From Bin87 sp964347975 (lineage in GTDB: Bacteria > Chloroflexota > Dehalococcoidia > Lucifugimonadales > UBA3495), in contig CAYGAY010000003.1 of assembly GCA_964347975.1 (NCBI GenBank), positions 1 to 64,000 of the forward strand: 64,000 nt of DNA, read 5' to 3'. A program made the position numbers and the translations under genes. The notes under the pieces are model-generated. The model searched no databases and was not told the origin of the DNA. It worked only from the letters and a program-made list of their open reading frames with translations. Below, in pieces: positions 15,830 to 23,885 of the stretch (position 1 is the first letter of the stretch; every line of letters starts with the position of its first letter).

Positions 15830-16225
15830 ATGACGACCACTGACCAGCAGACCGGCCTCAAGCCCTACGTGGTGCACACGGTGGGCGACGCCTCGGAAAC
15901 CATCCAGACTCCCGGCATGGTGCGCCAGCCGGCCGTCGTGCCCGGCAAGGGCGACACCACCAAGATCTGGATGGGCAAGGTTACCGCCGCGCCCCGGGAA
16001 AAAGGGCCGCCGCACACCCATCTTGAAGCCGAAACCGCCGCCTACGTGCTGCGGGGACACGTGCGGGTCTATTTCGGCGAGAACTTCGAGGAGTGGATCG
16101 AAGCCGGCCCCGGCGATTTCATCTTCGTGCCGGCCAATACCCCGCACATCGAGGAGAACCCCTATGACGAGGAGCAGGAGGGCATCCTCTGCCGCGCGCC
16201 GGACAACCTGGTGGTGAACCTGTAA
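15830..16225 (+). CDS. Cupin-domain protein
   Basis: A 131-residue single-domain cupin. Motif 1 is PHTHLEAETAAYVLRGHVRV (two His, Glu and a later His as metal ligands), and motif 2 is PGDFIFVPANTPHIEENP (His near the end). These form a metal-binding beta barrel. A preceding AAGGAG gives a good start at 15830. The substrate is unknown; small cupins of this type occur as dioxygenases, isomerases or sensors. The 240 bases before it contain no confident gene. A hairpin repeat follows directly. Confidence 0.85.
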   Translation: MTTTDQQTGLKPYVVHTVGDASETIQTPGMVRQPAVVPGKGDTTKIWMGKVTAAPREKGPPHTHLEAETAAYVLRGHVRVYFGENFEEWIEAGPGDFIFVPANTPHIEENPYDEEQEGILCRAPDNLVVNL

Positions 16226-16230
16226 CGGTC

Positions 16231-16270
16231 CCCCTCACCCTGGCCCTCTCCCGCCGGGGGAGAGGGAACT
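16231..16270. repeat. Dispersed palindrome (CCCTCACCC...CTCTCCC type)
   Basis: The segment after the cupin gene contains ccctctcccgccgggggaga, an inverted repeat resembling the widespread 'CCCTCACCCTAACCCTCTCCC' REP-like element. A related copy lies at 33748-33785. It may also serve as a terminator for the cupin gene, since a short T-run follows. Confidence 0.6.
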
Positions 16271-16384
16271 TTTGCATTTGACCACCGTTGCGATTTGTTG
16301 AATAATCGTCCCGCCGCCGGCCTGGGCCGCTAACGATGGCAGACGGCGGACGCATCAATTAGAACCACGAGGAGGAACCCCCTA

Positions 16385-16591
16385 ATGGCAGACGTGAAAG
16401 TGGAAATCCGCGAAAACGGCCCCCTGCGGGTCACCGGTGAGATTGAAATTGTTGACCAAGACGGCAACAATTACGCCATCCCCGAAGGCCGGTGGGTTAC
16501 TTTCTGCCGCTGCGGACAGTCCAGCAACAAACCCTTCTGCGACGGCACGCACCGGGAATGCGGGTTTGAGGCGACCAGCGAGGCTCGCTAA
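16385..16591 (+). CDS. CDGSH iron-sulfur domain protein
   Basis: A 68-residue protein with the signature CRCGQSSNKPFCDGTH at about residues 41-56, matching CxC-x2-S-x3-P-x-CDG-[ST]-H. Three cysteines and one histidine hold a [2Fe-2S] cluster. The N-terminal half (VEIRENGPLRVTGEIEIVDQ) is the usual beta extension of short bacterial CDGSH proteins, which act in electron transfer or iron-sulfur handling. GAGGAGG precedes the start. It is monocistronic and is followed by a hairpin at 16604-16628. Confidence 0.93.
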   Translation: MADVKVEIRENGPLRVTGEIEIVDQDGNNYAIPEGRWVTFCRCGQSSNKPFCDGTHRECGFEATSEAR

Positions 16592-16603
16592 TCCAAACTC
16601 AGT

Positions 16604-16673
16604 GATGGCGGTTCATGGAACCGCCGTCTCCAGACCCCATACTGTGCCGGGGCGGGTTTGAAACCCGCCCCTA
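16604..16673. repeat. Two adjacent hairpins after the CDGSH gene
   Basis: An 11-bp stem at 16604-16614/16618-16628 and, 20 bases on, a palindrome of the GCGGGTTTGAAACCCGC type at 16649-16673. The first is a plausible terminator without a T-run. The second is the same element as at 4011-4027. Confidence 0.5.
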
Positions 16674-16761
16674 TTGATGTTGCCGTGGGAACATACCACC
16701 ACATGGCACCAAAACGGCTATAATCTGACCGCAACACGCGCCAATGACAAGGAGCCGCACC

Positions 16762-17562
16762 ATGGTAACCACCACACCGGCCCGCGCGGCCGCCGAGCTG
16801 ATCTTCCAGCAGTACCGCACGGTGCAGCCATTCGAGCGGCTGCCGGCCGACCTGTTCCCCAGGACGCTGGACGAGGCTTATGCCATCCAGCTGGAACTCC
16901 ACTGTATGCTGTCCTCCCTGTGGGGGCCTTTGTCCGGGTACAAACTGGCCTACACCACGCCGATCATGCAGGAACGGGCCGGCTTGGACCACCCGGCGCT
17001 GGGCGGCGTATTCCAGAAGACGATCCACCGTTCGCCGGTGGTGCTGAACTTCACTGAGTACGTGAACCTGGGCGTGGAGCTCGAGGTCGGCGTTACGCTG
17101 GGGAAAGACCTGCCGGCGTCCGGCGCGCCCTACACCCGGGAGACCGTCGCCGATGCGGTGGCGGAGGTTGCCACCGCCTTTGAGATCGTGGACATCCGCG
17201 CGCCCGATGACCTGACCACCGAAGAGCGGACGCTGATGAGCGTGGCAGTGAACATTCTCAACTCCGGCGTGGTGCTGGGCGATCCGGTTGCCGACTGGCA
17301 GAGCCTGGACCTGGTGAACTGCCACGGGGTGATGCGGATCAACCACGAGCAGGTCGGCGAGGGCTACGGGCGGGACGTGATGGGCCATCCCTTCGAGCCG
17401 CTGGTGTGGCTGGCCAACGAGCTGTCGGCCCGGAACCATCCGCTGAAGGCAGGAGATACCGTCATCACGGGCAGCCTGGTGCCGCCCACGCCGCTGGGCT
17501 TCGCTTCAGAGGCTCGCATCTCAATCGAGGGGCTGGGCGAGGCAATAGTGGTGTGCGCCTAA
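16762..17562 (+). CDS. 2-keto-4-pentenoate hydratase family protein
   Basis: A 266-residue member of the hydratase/decarboxylase family that includes 2-oxopent-4-enoate hydratase (MhpD/XylJ), acting in meta-cleavage of aromatics. Family features are GYKLAYTTPIMQERAGLDHP, a NLGVELEVGVTLGKDLP segment whose glutamates match the Mg ligands, a late EIVDIRAPDD, and TVITGSLVPPTPL, which is the conserved 'GDxVxTGSL' element. AAGGAG seven bases before the ATG at 16762 decides the start; a longer frame begins upstream without a site. It overlaps the end of rsmI by four bases (convergent). Confidence 0.88.
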   Translation: MVTTTPARAAAELIFQQYRTVQPFERLPADLFPRTLDEAYAIQLELHCMLSSLWGPLSGYKLAYTTPIMQERAGLDHPALGGVFQKTIHRSPVVLNFTEYVNLGVELEVGVTLGKDLPASGAPYTRETVADAVAEVATAFEIVDIRAPDDLTTEERTLMSVAVNILNSGVVLGDPVADWQSLDLVNCHGVMRINHEQVGEGYGRDVMGHPFEPLVWLANELSARNHPLKAGDTVITGSLVPPTPLGFASEARISIEGLGEAIVVCA

Positions 17563-18407
17563 TCCTTTCGCGATGGGCCGGCCATTTCAATCCAGAGGCC
17601 ATAGACGACGCGGCGCGGCAGCCGGGTTGCGGCTACCACCTCGGCCACTGCGTCGCGGCCGCGCATCCCGACGGCGCGGCGTTCCGCCAGAGTTTGGCGG
17701 GCGGTCTCTATGATGTCTTCCGCGCTGGCATCGTCACCGGTTTGTGGAGTGGCTGGGCCGATTACGATGGTGAATTCGCCGCGTGGCTCGGTGAAATAAT
17801 CCAGCGCGTCGGACGCCGTTCCCCGCCAGACTTCCTCGTGGAGTTTGGTAAGTTCCCGACATATGGCGAGCGGCGGGTCGTTGAGGGCGCCGGCGATGTC
17901 GGCAAGGGTGGCCCGGAGACGGTGTGGCGCCTCGAACAACGCCAGCGTCTGCCCCAGCCGGGCCGCCTGGGTCAGCGTCGCAACGCGGTCTGACCGACGA
18001 CGGGGCAGAAAACCCAGGAAGACAAAACGGTCGGCAGGAAAGCCGGCCACCGACAGCGCGGCGGTTACGGCCGATACTCCGGGAATGGCAACCAACTTAT
18101 GACCGGCGCCGGCGACGGCGGCTACCAAACCGGCCCCCGGGTCGCTGATGGCGGGGGAACCGGCGTCGGTCAGCAACGCAACGTCGCCTTCCGCCAGCGC
18201 GTCGAGCAGGCGGGGCAGTTGACGCTCCCAGTTGTGTTCGTGGCAGCTGACCAGCCGGGGTTTGGCGTCCAGACGCGCCAGCAGGCGTCGGGTAACGCGG
18301 GTATCCTCAGCGGCCACCAGCGGCACGGACGACAGTATCCGCGCCGCCCGGTAGGTGATGTCCTCCAGGTTGCCGATGGGGGTGCCGATTACGTAGAGGA
18401 GGCCCAT
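17559..18407 (-). CDS. rsmI: 16S rRNA (cytidine1402-2'-O)-methyltransferase RsmI
   Basis: A 282-residue tetrapyrrole-methylase-fold enzyme that methylates the ribose of C1402 in the decoding centre. Signatures are LYVIGTPIGNLEDITYRAAR at the N-terminus, VAAEDTRVTRRLL, SCHEHNWERQ, VALLTDAGSPAISDPGAGLV and FLGFLPRRRSDR, followed by LFEAPHRLRATLADI and the helical C-terminal domain. The length is standard. It is isolated, convergent with the hydratase gene, and the 315 bases upstream hold no gene I can support. Confidence 0.95.
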   Translation of the reverse strand: MGLLYVIGTPIGNLEDITYRAARILSSVPLVAAEDTRVTRRLLARLDAKPRLVSCHEHNWERQLPRLLDALAEGDVALLTDAGSPAISDPGAGLVAAVAGAGHKLVAIPGVSAVTAALSVAGFPADRFVFLGFLPRRRSDRVATLTQAARLGQTLALFEAPHRLRATLADIAGALNDPPLAICRELTKLHEEVWRGTASDALDYFTEPRGEFTIVIGPATPQTGDDASAEDIIETARQTLAERRAVGMRGRDAVAEVVAATRLPRRVVYGLWIEMAGPSRKD

Positions 18408-18722
18408 GAGGGGAGTATAGCGCGCCTTGATGCTGGATCAGGGGCGTCGGTACGCCTGGCGGCAACTTGCCCGGTTTGGCGCGGGCAACGGCAGCGGCGA
18501 GGGCGAAAAGGGCAGCGGGGACGATGGGGGCGGTGGCGATGGGCATAACGCGCGCCAGCGTCTTCCGGGCCGTGGTTGGCGTCAATGAGCGGGGCGTCAG
18601 TCGCTTACTTTTCGCTTTGCAGAATGTGGCGGGCGGCGGCGCGGATACGGAGGGAGTTAAAAACTCCGTTACTGGCGCGCCGGAACGGAGCAGGGATGGA
18701 TTCATTACGCTGTCACAGCGCG
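18408..18722. other. Intergenic stretch upstream of rsmI
   Basis: About 315 bases with no supported gene. A minus-strand frame through it runs into rsmI in another frame and encodes an Ala/Pro-rich product with one hydrophobic run; I regard it as a GC-driven shadow. A short palindrome, gagttaaaaactc, lies near 18653. Confidence 0.45.
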
Positions 18723-19049
18723 CTATACGACCGCCGGCGTTTCCGCGCCGGGTGGTATCCGAAACACGGCGTGGCCGTTTTCGTCGTGACTGTGGTTGGC
18801 CAGGGCGACGAGGATTTGCTGGTTGCCGCGGCGCATCTCTTCAAGGAGTTCGGCGCGCATTTCGCGCATTTCGTTGCGCATTTCCTCACGAACCTCGCGA
18901 ATCTCCTTGCGAACCTCGCTTATCGCCTCTCCTTGCTGTTCAACCTGCTTGCCCAGCCGTCCCAGCCGGTACAACCCGCTGCCGGCGATTATCAGCAACC
19001 CAACTATGCCGACTATCGCCGCAATGGTTGGCGCATCAAAGGTAATCAT
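18723..19049 (-). CDS. Small membrane-anchored coiled-coil protein
   Basis: The start MITFDAPTIAAIVG is chosen because AGGAGGAA stands just upstream; a longer frame begins in non-coding sequence. The product has 108 residues: one membrane segment (TIAAIVGIVGLLIIAGSGLY), then a long charged helix from residue 30 to 75 (EVRKEIREVREEMRNEMREM), then RRGNQQILVALANHSHDENG and an extended tail. The plan matches the membrane-anchored coiled-coil protein at 15087-15587, and such small TM-plus-helix proteins are common in Chloroflexi. The function is unknown. Confidence 0.6.
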   Translation of the reverse strand: MITFDAPTIAAIVGIVGLLIIAGSGLYRLGRLGKQVEQQGEAISEVRKEIREVREEMRNEMREMRAELLEEMRRGNQQILVALANHSHDENGHAVFRIPPGAETPAVV

Positions 19050-19137
19050 GGGTAGTTCCTCCTGTCGTGCCATACTAGCAGGCCGGTCGGTGATTTGCCA
19101 GCATAGCGACATTCAGCGACCGGACCTTTTCAAAGTC

Positions 19138-19290
19138 ATTGCGAGGAGCGGTGACGTGGCAATCCCGCCGGAGGTTGGCTCGTCTTGCCGGTACGAACCC
19201 AGCTTCCGGCACGAGATTGCCGGCCCCGCATCAAAGCCGGGCCCGCATCAAAGCCGGGCCCGTGACTGACACGGGGTACGGGGTCGCAAT
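19138..19290. repeat. Dispersed repeat patch with a 17-bp tandem duplication
   Basis: The gap 19050-19403 (354 bases) has no gene. It begins with the 'cattgcgag...gtggcaatc' module also seen at 43424-43455, 46972-47010 and 50843-50870. At 19225-19261 the unit cccgcatcaaagccggg is repeated in tandem, and 'ggggtcgcaatgacaaagtg' closes the patch. These are parts of the same repeat families that occur in other gaps of this window. Confidence 0.55.
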
Positions 19291-19403
19291 GACAAAGTGG
19301 GTAGGCGTGAGCAGCTGAGCGGTTGTTGTCCGATTGCAGCATGGGGCTGTGATAAGATGGCTTGGCCCTTTGCCGGGGCGATGCTTTTTGAGGAGTTGGG
19401 TTT

Positions 19404-21071
19404 ATGCCGGAGTTGAACGGGGGGCATCTGTTTATTCGCTGCCTGAAGCAGGAAGGGGTGCAGAAGGTCTTTACGATTGTGGGGGATACCATTCTGCCCC
19501 TGGTGGATGCCGCTGCCGACGAGGGTATTGAGTTTATCGATACTCGGCATGAAGGGGCGGCGATGCACATGGCCGACGGGTACGCGCGCATTACCGGCCA
19601 GCCGGCGGTGGCTCTGTTCACCGGCGGGCCCGGCTTTGCCAACGCCATCTCCGGCCTGCCCGCCATCTACACTTCGGAAAGCCCGGTGATTTTCGTTGCC
19701 GGCTGCGCCGAGCTGCCAGAGAAAGGTCAGGCTACTTTTCAGGAAATCGACCAGGTGGCCATGGCGGCGCCAGTGTCCAAGGGGTCGTGGCTGATCCACG
19801 AGAAGCATCGGATACCGGAGTTCGTCGCCACGGCCTTCCGCACCGCCATGAGCGGACGGCCCGGGCCGGTGCATCTGACCCTGCCCATCGACCTCCAGGA
19901 AGCGCCGATCAGCGAGGAGGACCTGCCGCCCTACCTGCCCCAGGAATATCGCAACATGGGCCGCCCCCAGGGAGACCCCAAGCTGGTTGAGCAGGCGGCC
20001 AGCCTCATCACCAATGCCCAGCGTCCCGTTATCATCGTGGGCAATCCGGCCCGCTATTCGGTGGAGCCGGCCCAGCTGGAGGCGCTGGTCGAGGCCACCG
20101 GCGCGCCCATCTTCACCGTGGAGCAGGCGCGCGGCCTGATCGACGACCTGCATCCCCTGTGCTTCGGCTATGCCGACGGCGCGTTGAACCGCACGGCGCG
20201 CAAGTTCCGGGAGGCGGACGTGGTTTTGCTGCTGGGCAAACGGCTGGACCATCGTTACCGCTACGGCGGCGTCTTTTCCGCCGACGCCAGGCTGATCCAG
20301 GCTGACCCCGCGGAGGCGGAGATTGGCCGCAACCGGGGCGTGGCCGTGGGACTGCTGGGCGACCTGGGCGCCATCGTGGACCAGCTCACGGCGGCGGCCA
20401 AACCCAACCGCAGCGTCGGGCCGTGGCTGGAGGCTCTCAAGCAGGAACGGAGCGCCTGGCTGGACAGCCTGCGGAGCAACGCCACCGGCGACGCGCCCAT
20501 GCACCCGCTGGACGTGTACACCCGTATTGAGCATCTGGTGGACGAGGATACCTTCATCGTACTGGACGGCGGCGACTACGTGCAGTGGGGCCGCTGCTAC
20601 CTGCCGGCCCGCAAACCGGGACACTTTATGCGTCTGGGGCCGTTGAGCCACCTGGGGGGCGCGATACCCTACGCCATGGCGGCCAAGCTGGCCTACCCCG
20701 ACCGCAAGGTGCTGGCCTTCATGGGCGACGGATCCTTCGGTTTCTACACCATGGAGTATGATACCTGCATTCGGCACAACCTGCCCATTACGGGGATCAT
20801 GGGCAACGACGGCAACTGGGGCATTGATCGCACCTTCCAGTTCGCCTACTTCGGGCGCGACGTGGGCACGGCCCTGCGTCCCGGCGTCCGATATGACCAG
20901 GTGGTGGCGGGCATCGGCGGCTACGCGGAGCTGGTGGAAGAGCCGGAGGAGGTAGCGCCGGCGGTGGAACGGGCCATCAACTCGGGCCGTCCGTCGCTGG
21001 TGAACATAGCGGTCAAGTCGGGGGCCAGCCCGCTGGCCGACGCTATGATCGCCCGCCGGACGGGCGGTTAG
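19404..21071 (+). CDS. Thiamine-diphosphate-dependent enzyme, acetolactate synthase-like
   Basis: A 555-residue protein with the three-domain plan of the acetolactate synthase/pyruvate oxidase/oxalyl-CoA decarboxylase superfamily. The Pyr domain has the catalytic Glu in IDTRHEGAAMHMADGYAR (about residue 51) and GGPGFANAISGLPAIYTS. The central domain has RPVIIVGNPARY. The PP domain has FMGDGSFGFYTMEYDTCIRH and GNDGNWG, the GDG-x(24-27)-N ThDP/Mg motif. The substrate is uncertain: the neighbours do not include a small ALS subunit or ilv genes, so a catabolic carboligase or decarboxylase is as likely as branched-chain amino-acid synthesis. Confidence 0.88.
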   Translation: MPELNGGHLFIRCLKQEGVQKVFTIVGDTILPLVDAAADEGIEFIDTRHEGAAMHMADGYARITGQPAVALFTGGPGFANAISGLPAIYTSESPVIFVAGCAELPEKGQATFQEIDQVAMAAPVSKGSWLIHEKHRIPEFVATAFRTAMSGRPGPVHLTLPIDLQEAPISEEDLPPYLPQEYRNMGRPQGDPKLVEQAASLITNAQRPVIIVGNPARYSVEPAQLEALVEATGAPIFTVEQARGLIDDLHPLCFGYADGALNRTARKFREADVVLLLGKRLDHRYRYGGVFSADARLIQADPAEAEIGRNRGVAVGLLGDLGAIVDQLTAAAKPNRSVGPWLEALKQERSAWLDSLRSNATGDAPMHPLDVYTRIEHLVDEDTFIVLDGGDYVQWGRCYLPARKPGHFMRLGPLSHLGGAIPYAMAAKLAYPDRKVLAFMGDGSFGFYTMEYDTCIRHNLPITGIMGNDGNWGIDRTFQFAYFGRDVGTALRPGVRYDQVVAGIGGYAELVEEPEEVAPAVERAINSGRPSLVNIAVKSGASPLADAMIARRTGG

Positions 21072-21100
21072 GTTTGACGTACCTACTTTGACGACCCGCC

Positions 21101-21919
21101 CTAAGGGTCGGGGCCGGGCGGGTGGCGGGGCCAGCGGATGAGGTTGAAGTCGATGGGGTGGGGGCTGCCGGCGTTGCGACGGGTCAGGTAGTCGGCGTAA
21201 CGGGCGATGAAGGTGTCCAGGGCAGCGGCATCGCGCCGGTCGATGAAGAGGGTTCCGGCGGGAGCGCGATGGGCGACTTTTTCCCGTTCCTGGGGGTTGA
21301 GGGCGTTGCCGTTGCAGTCGTGGCGGCGGTCTTCGCAGACGCAGGGGTAAGGGTAGATTTCGTAGTACACCGGGCCGTGGATGCTGAACTCGATGTCTTC
21401 CTGAAGGCGGCGCTGGGCCTGGAGTTCGGCCGGGTCGGGAGCGGGTTCGGCGGGGGCAGGGACGGCCTGGCGGGGGTGCGGCGTCTGGGGGGCGTAGTCG
21501 AAGCCGCGACGGAGCAGTTCTTTGGCGGCGTCGAGGCGGTGGCCGGGTTTGAAGTCGGGGAGTTCACCCTGCATGACGGAGACCAGGAAGCGGACGACGG
21601 CGCGGCCCTGGTCAGTGGCGTCGCGGACGATCTGGGCGAGTTGGGAGCCGATGGGGCGGTCCGGGTCGCCGGAGGGGGGTTCGGGCGGGGAGTGGGGGTG
21701 GACGGGGCGCTGACGCTGACGCTGGGCGGGAACGTCGGGGCGGTGGGGCGGCGGGGATTGCGCCGTGGGGCAGCCGAGTTTGACCAGGAGTCGGGCGGCG
21801 TCGAGACGGTGGGAGGGTTGGAAGTCGGGGAGTTGTCCGTCCATGGCGGAGAGGAGGAAGCGGACGATGCGGCGGCCGTCCTGGGTTTCCTGGGCGACGA
21901 TGTGGGCGAGATTGGACAT
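21101..21919 (-). CDS. Hypothetical protein with a duplicated 45-residue module
   Basis: A 272-residue protein of unknown family. Residues about 5-50 and 92-138 are two copies of one module: copy 1 has GRRIVRFLLSAMDGQLPDFQ then PSHRLDAARLLVKLG, copy 2 has GRAVVRFLVSVMQGELPDFK then PGHRLDAAKELLRRG. A Pro/Arg/His-rich linker separates them. The C-terminal part is different: EFSIHGPVYYEIYPYPCVCE, HDCNGNALNPQE, then GTLFIDRRDAAALDTFIARY, with three cysteines. The module looks like a small helical adaptor. It is convergent with the ThDP enzyme, 29 bases apart. Confidence 0.65.
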   Translation of the reverse strand: MSNLAHIVAQETQDGRRIVRFLLSAMDGQLPDFQPSHRLDAARLLVKLGCPTAQSPPPHRPDVPAQRQRQRPVHPHSPPEPPSGDPDRPIGSQLAQIVRDATDQGRAVVRFLVSVMQGELPDFKPGHRLDAAKELLRRGFDYAPQTPHPRQAVPAPAEPAPDPAELQAQRRLQEDIEFSIHGPVYYEIYPYPCVCEDRRHDCNGNALNPQEREKVAHRAPAGTLFIDRRDAAALDTFIARYADYLTRRNAGSPHPIDFNLIRWPRHPPGPDP

Positions 21920-22164
21920 ACGTTCTATTTTAGGTTGGGACGGCCGGGGGCGTCAAAGGGGAACTGTCAGCTGATGCGTACCCGCTTTGGCGCAGGAGGT
22001 AGGCGGTGTGGCCCTGACCAAGGATTTAACGCATAGACGCAGAGGCGCGAAGACGCAAAGGGCCACCTGGTTCAACTCAGAGGATGAGAGTCTGGAATGA
22101 CGGGAATAACCGGAAGGCCCGGCGTGAGAGCGCAGGGCCTGTTGACAATTTGAAAGTCACACTG

Positions 22165-22260
22165 TGGTTCCTGCTTTCGCAGGAACCCAGAAAAGTCTCC
22201 GGGATAGGGACGTTATCCCACTTTCGCGCTCGCTGGATTCCCGCTTTCGCGGGAATGACG
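22165..22260. repeat. Two copies of the TTCCNGCTTTCGCNGGAA palindrome
   Basis: Positions 22165-22195 (ttcctgctttcgcaggaac) and 22232-22260 (attcccgctttcgcgggaat followed by gacg) are two versions of the common 'VIPAKAGIQ' repeat. Related copies lie at 33928-33956, 39262-39291 and 43367-43397. The second copy borders the broken 3' end of the pseudogene that follows. The rest of 21920-22261 contains no gene. Confidence 0.75.
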
Positions 22261-22261
22261 G

Positions 22262-22534
22262 TTAAGATGGCGGTGATTGCTACCGGAAGGTACTCGGGCA
22301 AACAACCGGCCTCACCGCGTTGGTCGCCACCTTCGCCACGGTGGGCCGCCCGCCGCGGGGCGATATGTCCCCCGCCGACCGACTCCAAGGCCGCCCACCC
22401 GAGGCATTGACGAAAGCCCGCACCCGCTGGGTGGCAGGCGGGATGATGGGGAGGCCGTCGGTCCATCCGGCCTCGTAAGTTAAAGCAAGGGCTTCGTCGT
22501 AACGGGCGTCCTCAGCAAGCGTTATGATCGTCAT
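22262..22534 (-). pseudogene. Truncated and frameshifted protein of the 'GWTDGLPxxPP' family
   Basis: From ATG at 22534 the frame reads YEAGWTDGLPIIPPATQRV, then SAGDISPRGGRPTVAKVATN. The family sequence then continues in the neighbouring frame as EAGCLPEYLPVAITAIL. Members that I recall have 'GWTDGLPVVPPT...' then 'IAPRGGRATVEK.A.NAV.AGC.PEY.PV'. So there is a frameshift near 22320, and after about 85 codons the gene runs into the palindromic repeat at 22232-22260, losing at least two thirds of its length. In Chloroflexi such genes are often next to UGSC-type proteins; none is here. Confidence 0.6.
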
Positions 22535-22889
22535 CCCACATCAGCAGACCGACCTCGGGGATTAATTGCCGGTTTATCGGATCTACAATCAGCAGCAAAG
22601 TCTCTAGTGTAGTCGCTCCCAGCAGGTGGATGTTTTCGGGTCCAAAGACGACCATGGCTTCGCCGTCAGCACCGGCTACTTCAAAGAGAGCCATTCCGGT
22701 TTGACGCTCCTCGACTTGGCCGTTGGCAAGTCGTAGCCGTCGGGTTCGCGTCGGTTCGATTCCGAGTCGGCGCAACAAGCCGGCCGGCATGACCGAAAAG
22801 GTGGAACCCGTATCCACCAACGCCTCGGCCGATTCCCGGGCCGCGGAATTCGGGTTGCCCAATATCACTTCAACTCTGAAAGTACCCAT
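22512..22889 (-). CDS. Clan AA aspartyl protease-like protein
   Basis: A 125-residue single-domain retropepsin-like protein. The active-site motif is ALVDTGSTFSVMPAGLL (Asp within DTGS, residues about 26-29). It is followed by RRLRLANGQVEERQTGMALF and by VVFGPENIHLLGATTLETLL, whose hydrophobic-G motif matches the second family element. The protease would act as a homodimer. Many bacteria have such small soluble retropepsin-like proteins with unknown targets. The 3' end overlaps the start of the pseudogene behind it by 23 bases. It lies 21 bases downstream of the peptidyl-prolyl isomerase gene on the same strand. Confidence 0.85.
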   Translation of the reverse strand: MGTFRVEVILGNPNSAARESAEALVDTGSTFSVMPAGLLRRLGIEPTRTRRLRLANGQVEERQTGMALFEVAGADGEAMVVFGPENIHLLGATTLETLLLIVDPINRQLIPEVGLLMWDDDHNAC

Positions 22890-22910
22890 AAAGGCTCCCG
22901 CTATGAAGCG

Positions 22911-23681
22911 TTACGGGCCGATGATTTCCACCGACTGGATCGCCGCCGGGTTCACCGGAGAGGAGCCTTCGCCGTCGGGGCGGGTGGGGGCGGTGGCGAT
23001 GGCGTCGATGGCTTCGATCCCGGATATGGTCTGACCGAAAATGGTGTAGTTGGGCGGCAGTGAGTAGTCAGCGTGCATCAGGAAGAACTGGCTGCCGTTG
23101 GTGTTGGGGCCGGCGTTGGCCATGGCCATGACGCCGCGGGCGTAGGGCCGGCGCACCGGCTCGTCTGCGAAACGATAACCCGGGCCGCCGGCGCCGGTGC
23201 CGGTGGGATCGCCGCCCTGGATCATGAATTCCGGTATGGTGCGGTGGAAGATCACGTTGTCGTAGAAACCCTCGCGGGCCAGGAAGACGAAGTTGTTCAC
23301 CGTGTTGGGCGCATCGCCGGTCAGCAGTTCCACGGTGATGGGCCCAGCCGTGGTGTTGAGTACGGCAGTGTAGGACGCGGAGGTGTCGATGGTCAGGGGG
23401 GGCGGGGCGGACCACTGCTTTATGGAGCGACCACCCCTTACCACGACAGTCGGCGCGGTTGCTCCGGATGCGGCCGAAGCTCCCGGTTGCACCGCGGTCG
23501 CCGGCACGATTGCGGTGGCGGGCGGCGGCGGCGTACTCGTGCCGGGCGGCTCGGTCGGAGCGGCGTCGCCATCTCCCGGCCCTCCCACCGGGGGAGTGGT
23601 TATGAAGTTGCAGGCCGCCAGCGTCAGGATTGCGGCAAGGGTCAAGACAAGGGTGGCGAGCAGTCTGGTAGGCGTAATCAT
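22911..23681 (-). CDS. Cyclophilin-type peptidyl-prolyl isomerase, lipoprotein
   Basis: A 256-residue secreted protein. Residues 1-24 form a signal peptide with lipobox LAAC, so Cys24 should be lipidated. A Pro/Thr/Ala-rich tether follows to about residue 85. The cyclophilin domain carries TVNNFVFLAREGFYDNVIFH, RTIPEFMIQGGDPTGTGAGG, GVMAMANAGPNTNGSQFFL and PPNYTIFGQTISGIEAIDAI, which contain the usual active-site Arg, Phe and Gln residues. It accelerates proline isomerisation in proteins outside the membrane. The aspartyl protease gene follows on the same strand. Confidence 0.92.
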   Translation of the reverse strand: MITPTRLLATLVLTLAAILTLAACNFITTPPVGGPGDGDAAPTEPPGTSTPPPPATAIVPATAVQPGASAASGATAPTVVVRGGRSIKQWSAPPPLTIDTSASYTAVLNTTAGPITVELLTGDAPNTVNNFVFLAREGFYDNVIFHRTIPEFMIQGGDPTGTGAGGPGYRFADEPVRRPYARGVMAMANAGPNTNGSQFFLMHADYSLPPNYTIFGQTISGIEAIDAIATAPTRPDGEGSSPVNPAAIQSVEIIGP

Positions 23682-23720
23682 GCCGGGCTTTTCACCTTTT
23701 GAATATCATATCGTCGTTGC

Positions 23721-23862
23721 TGCGAAAGGGGGAATCCAGGAAAGCCTTTGCAACAGTGACGTTGGCCGGATTTTGTGTTCGCTGGATTCCCGTCCCGTAT
23801 CAAGTACGGGGTGACCCCGTGTCAAGCACGGGGCAGGCGGTTCTTTCGCGGGAATGACGGGG
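23721..23862. repeat. Composite dispersed repeat (67-bp core 23794-23860)
   Basis: The core has two imperfect 17-18-base palindromes in tandem (cccgtatcaagtacgggg and cccgtgtcaagcacgggg) followed by gttctttcgcgggaatgacgg. It agrees with 52963-53029 at 63 of 67 positions by my alignment. The element lies between the isomerase gene and the RraA-like gene. Confidence 0.75.
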
Positions 23863-23885
23863 GATGCGGGATTGGTCAACGGGGT

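Noticed and set aside
15656..16147. A 163-residue minus-strand ORF over the cupin gene
   Set aside because: It is a shadow of the cupin gene, which has clear motifs and a ribosome site.
18307..18705. A 132-residue minus-strand ORF upstream of rsmI
   Set aside because: Its 3' third overlaps rsmI in another frame. Composition is Ala/Pro/Thr-rich and there is no ribosome site.
19248..20777. A 509-residue minus-strand ORF
   Set aside because: It is antisense to the ThDP enzyme and has no recognisable motif.
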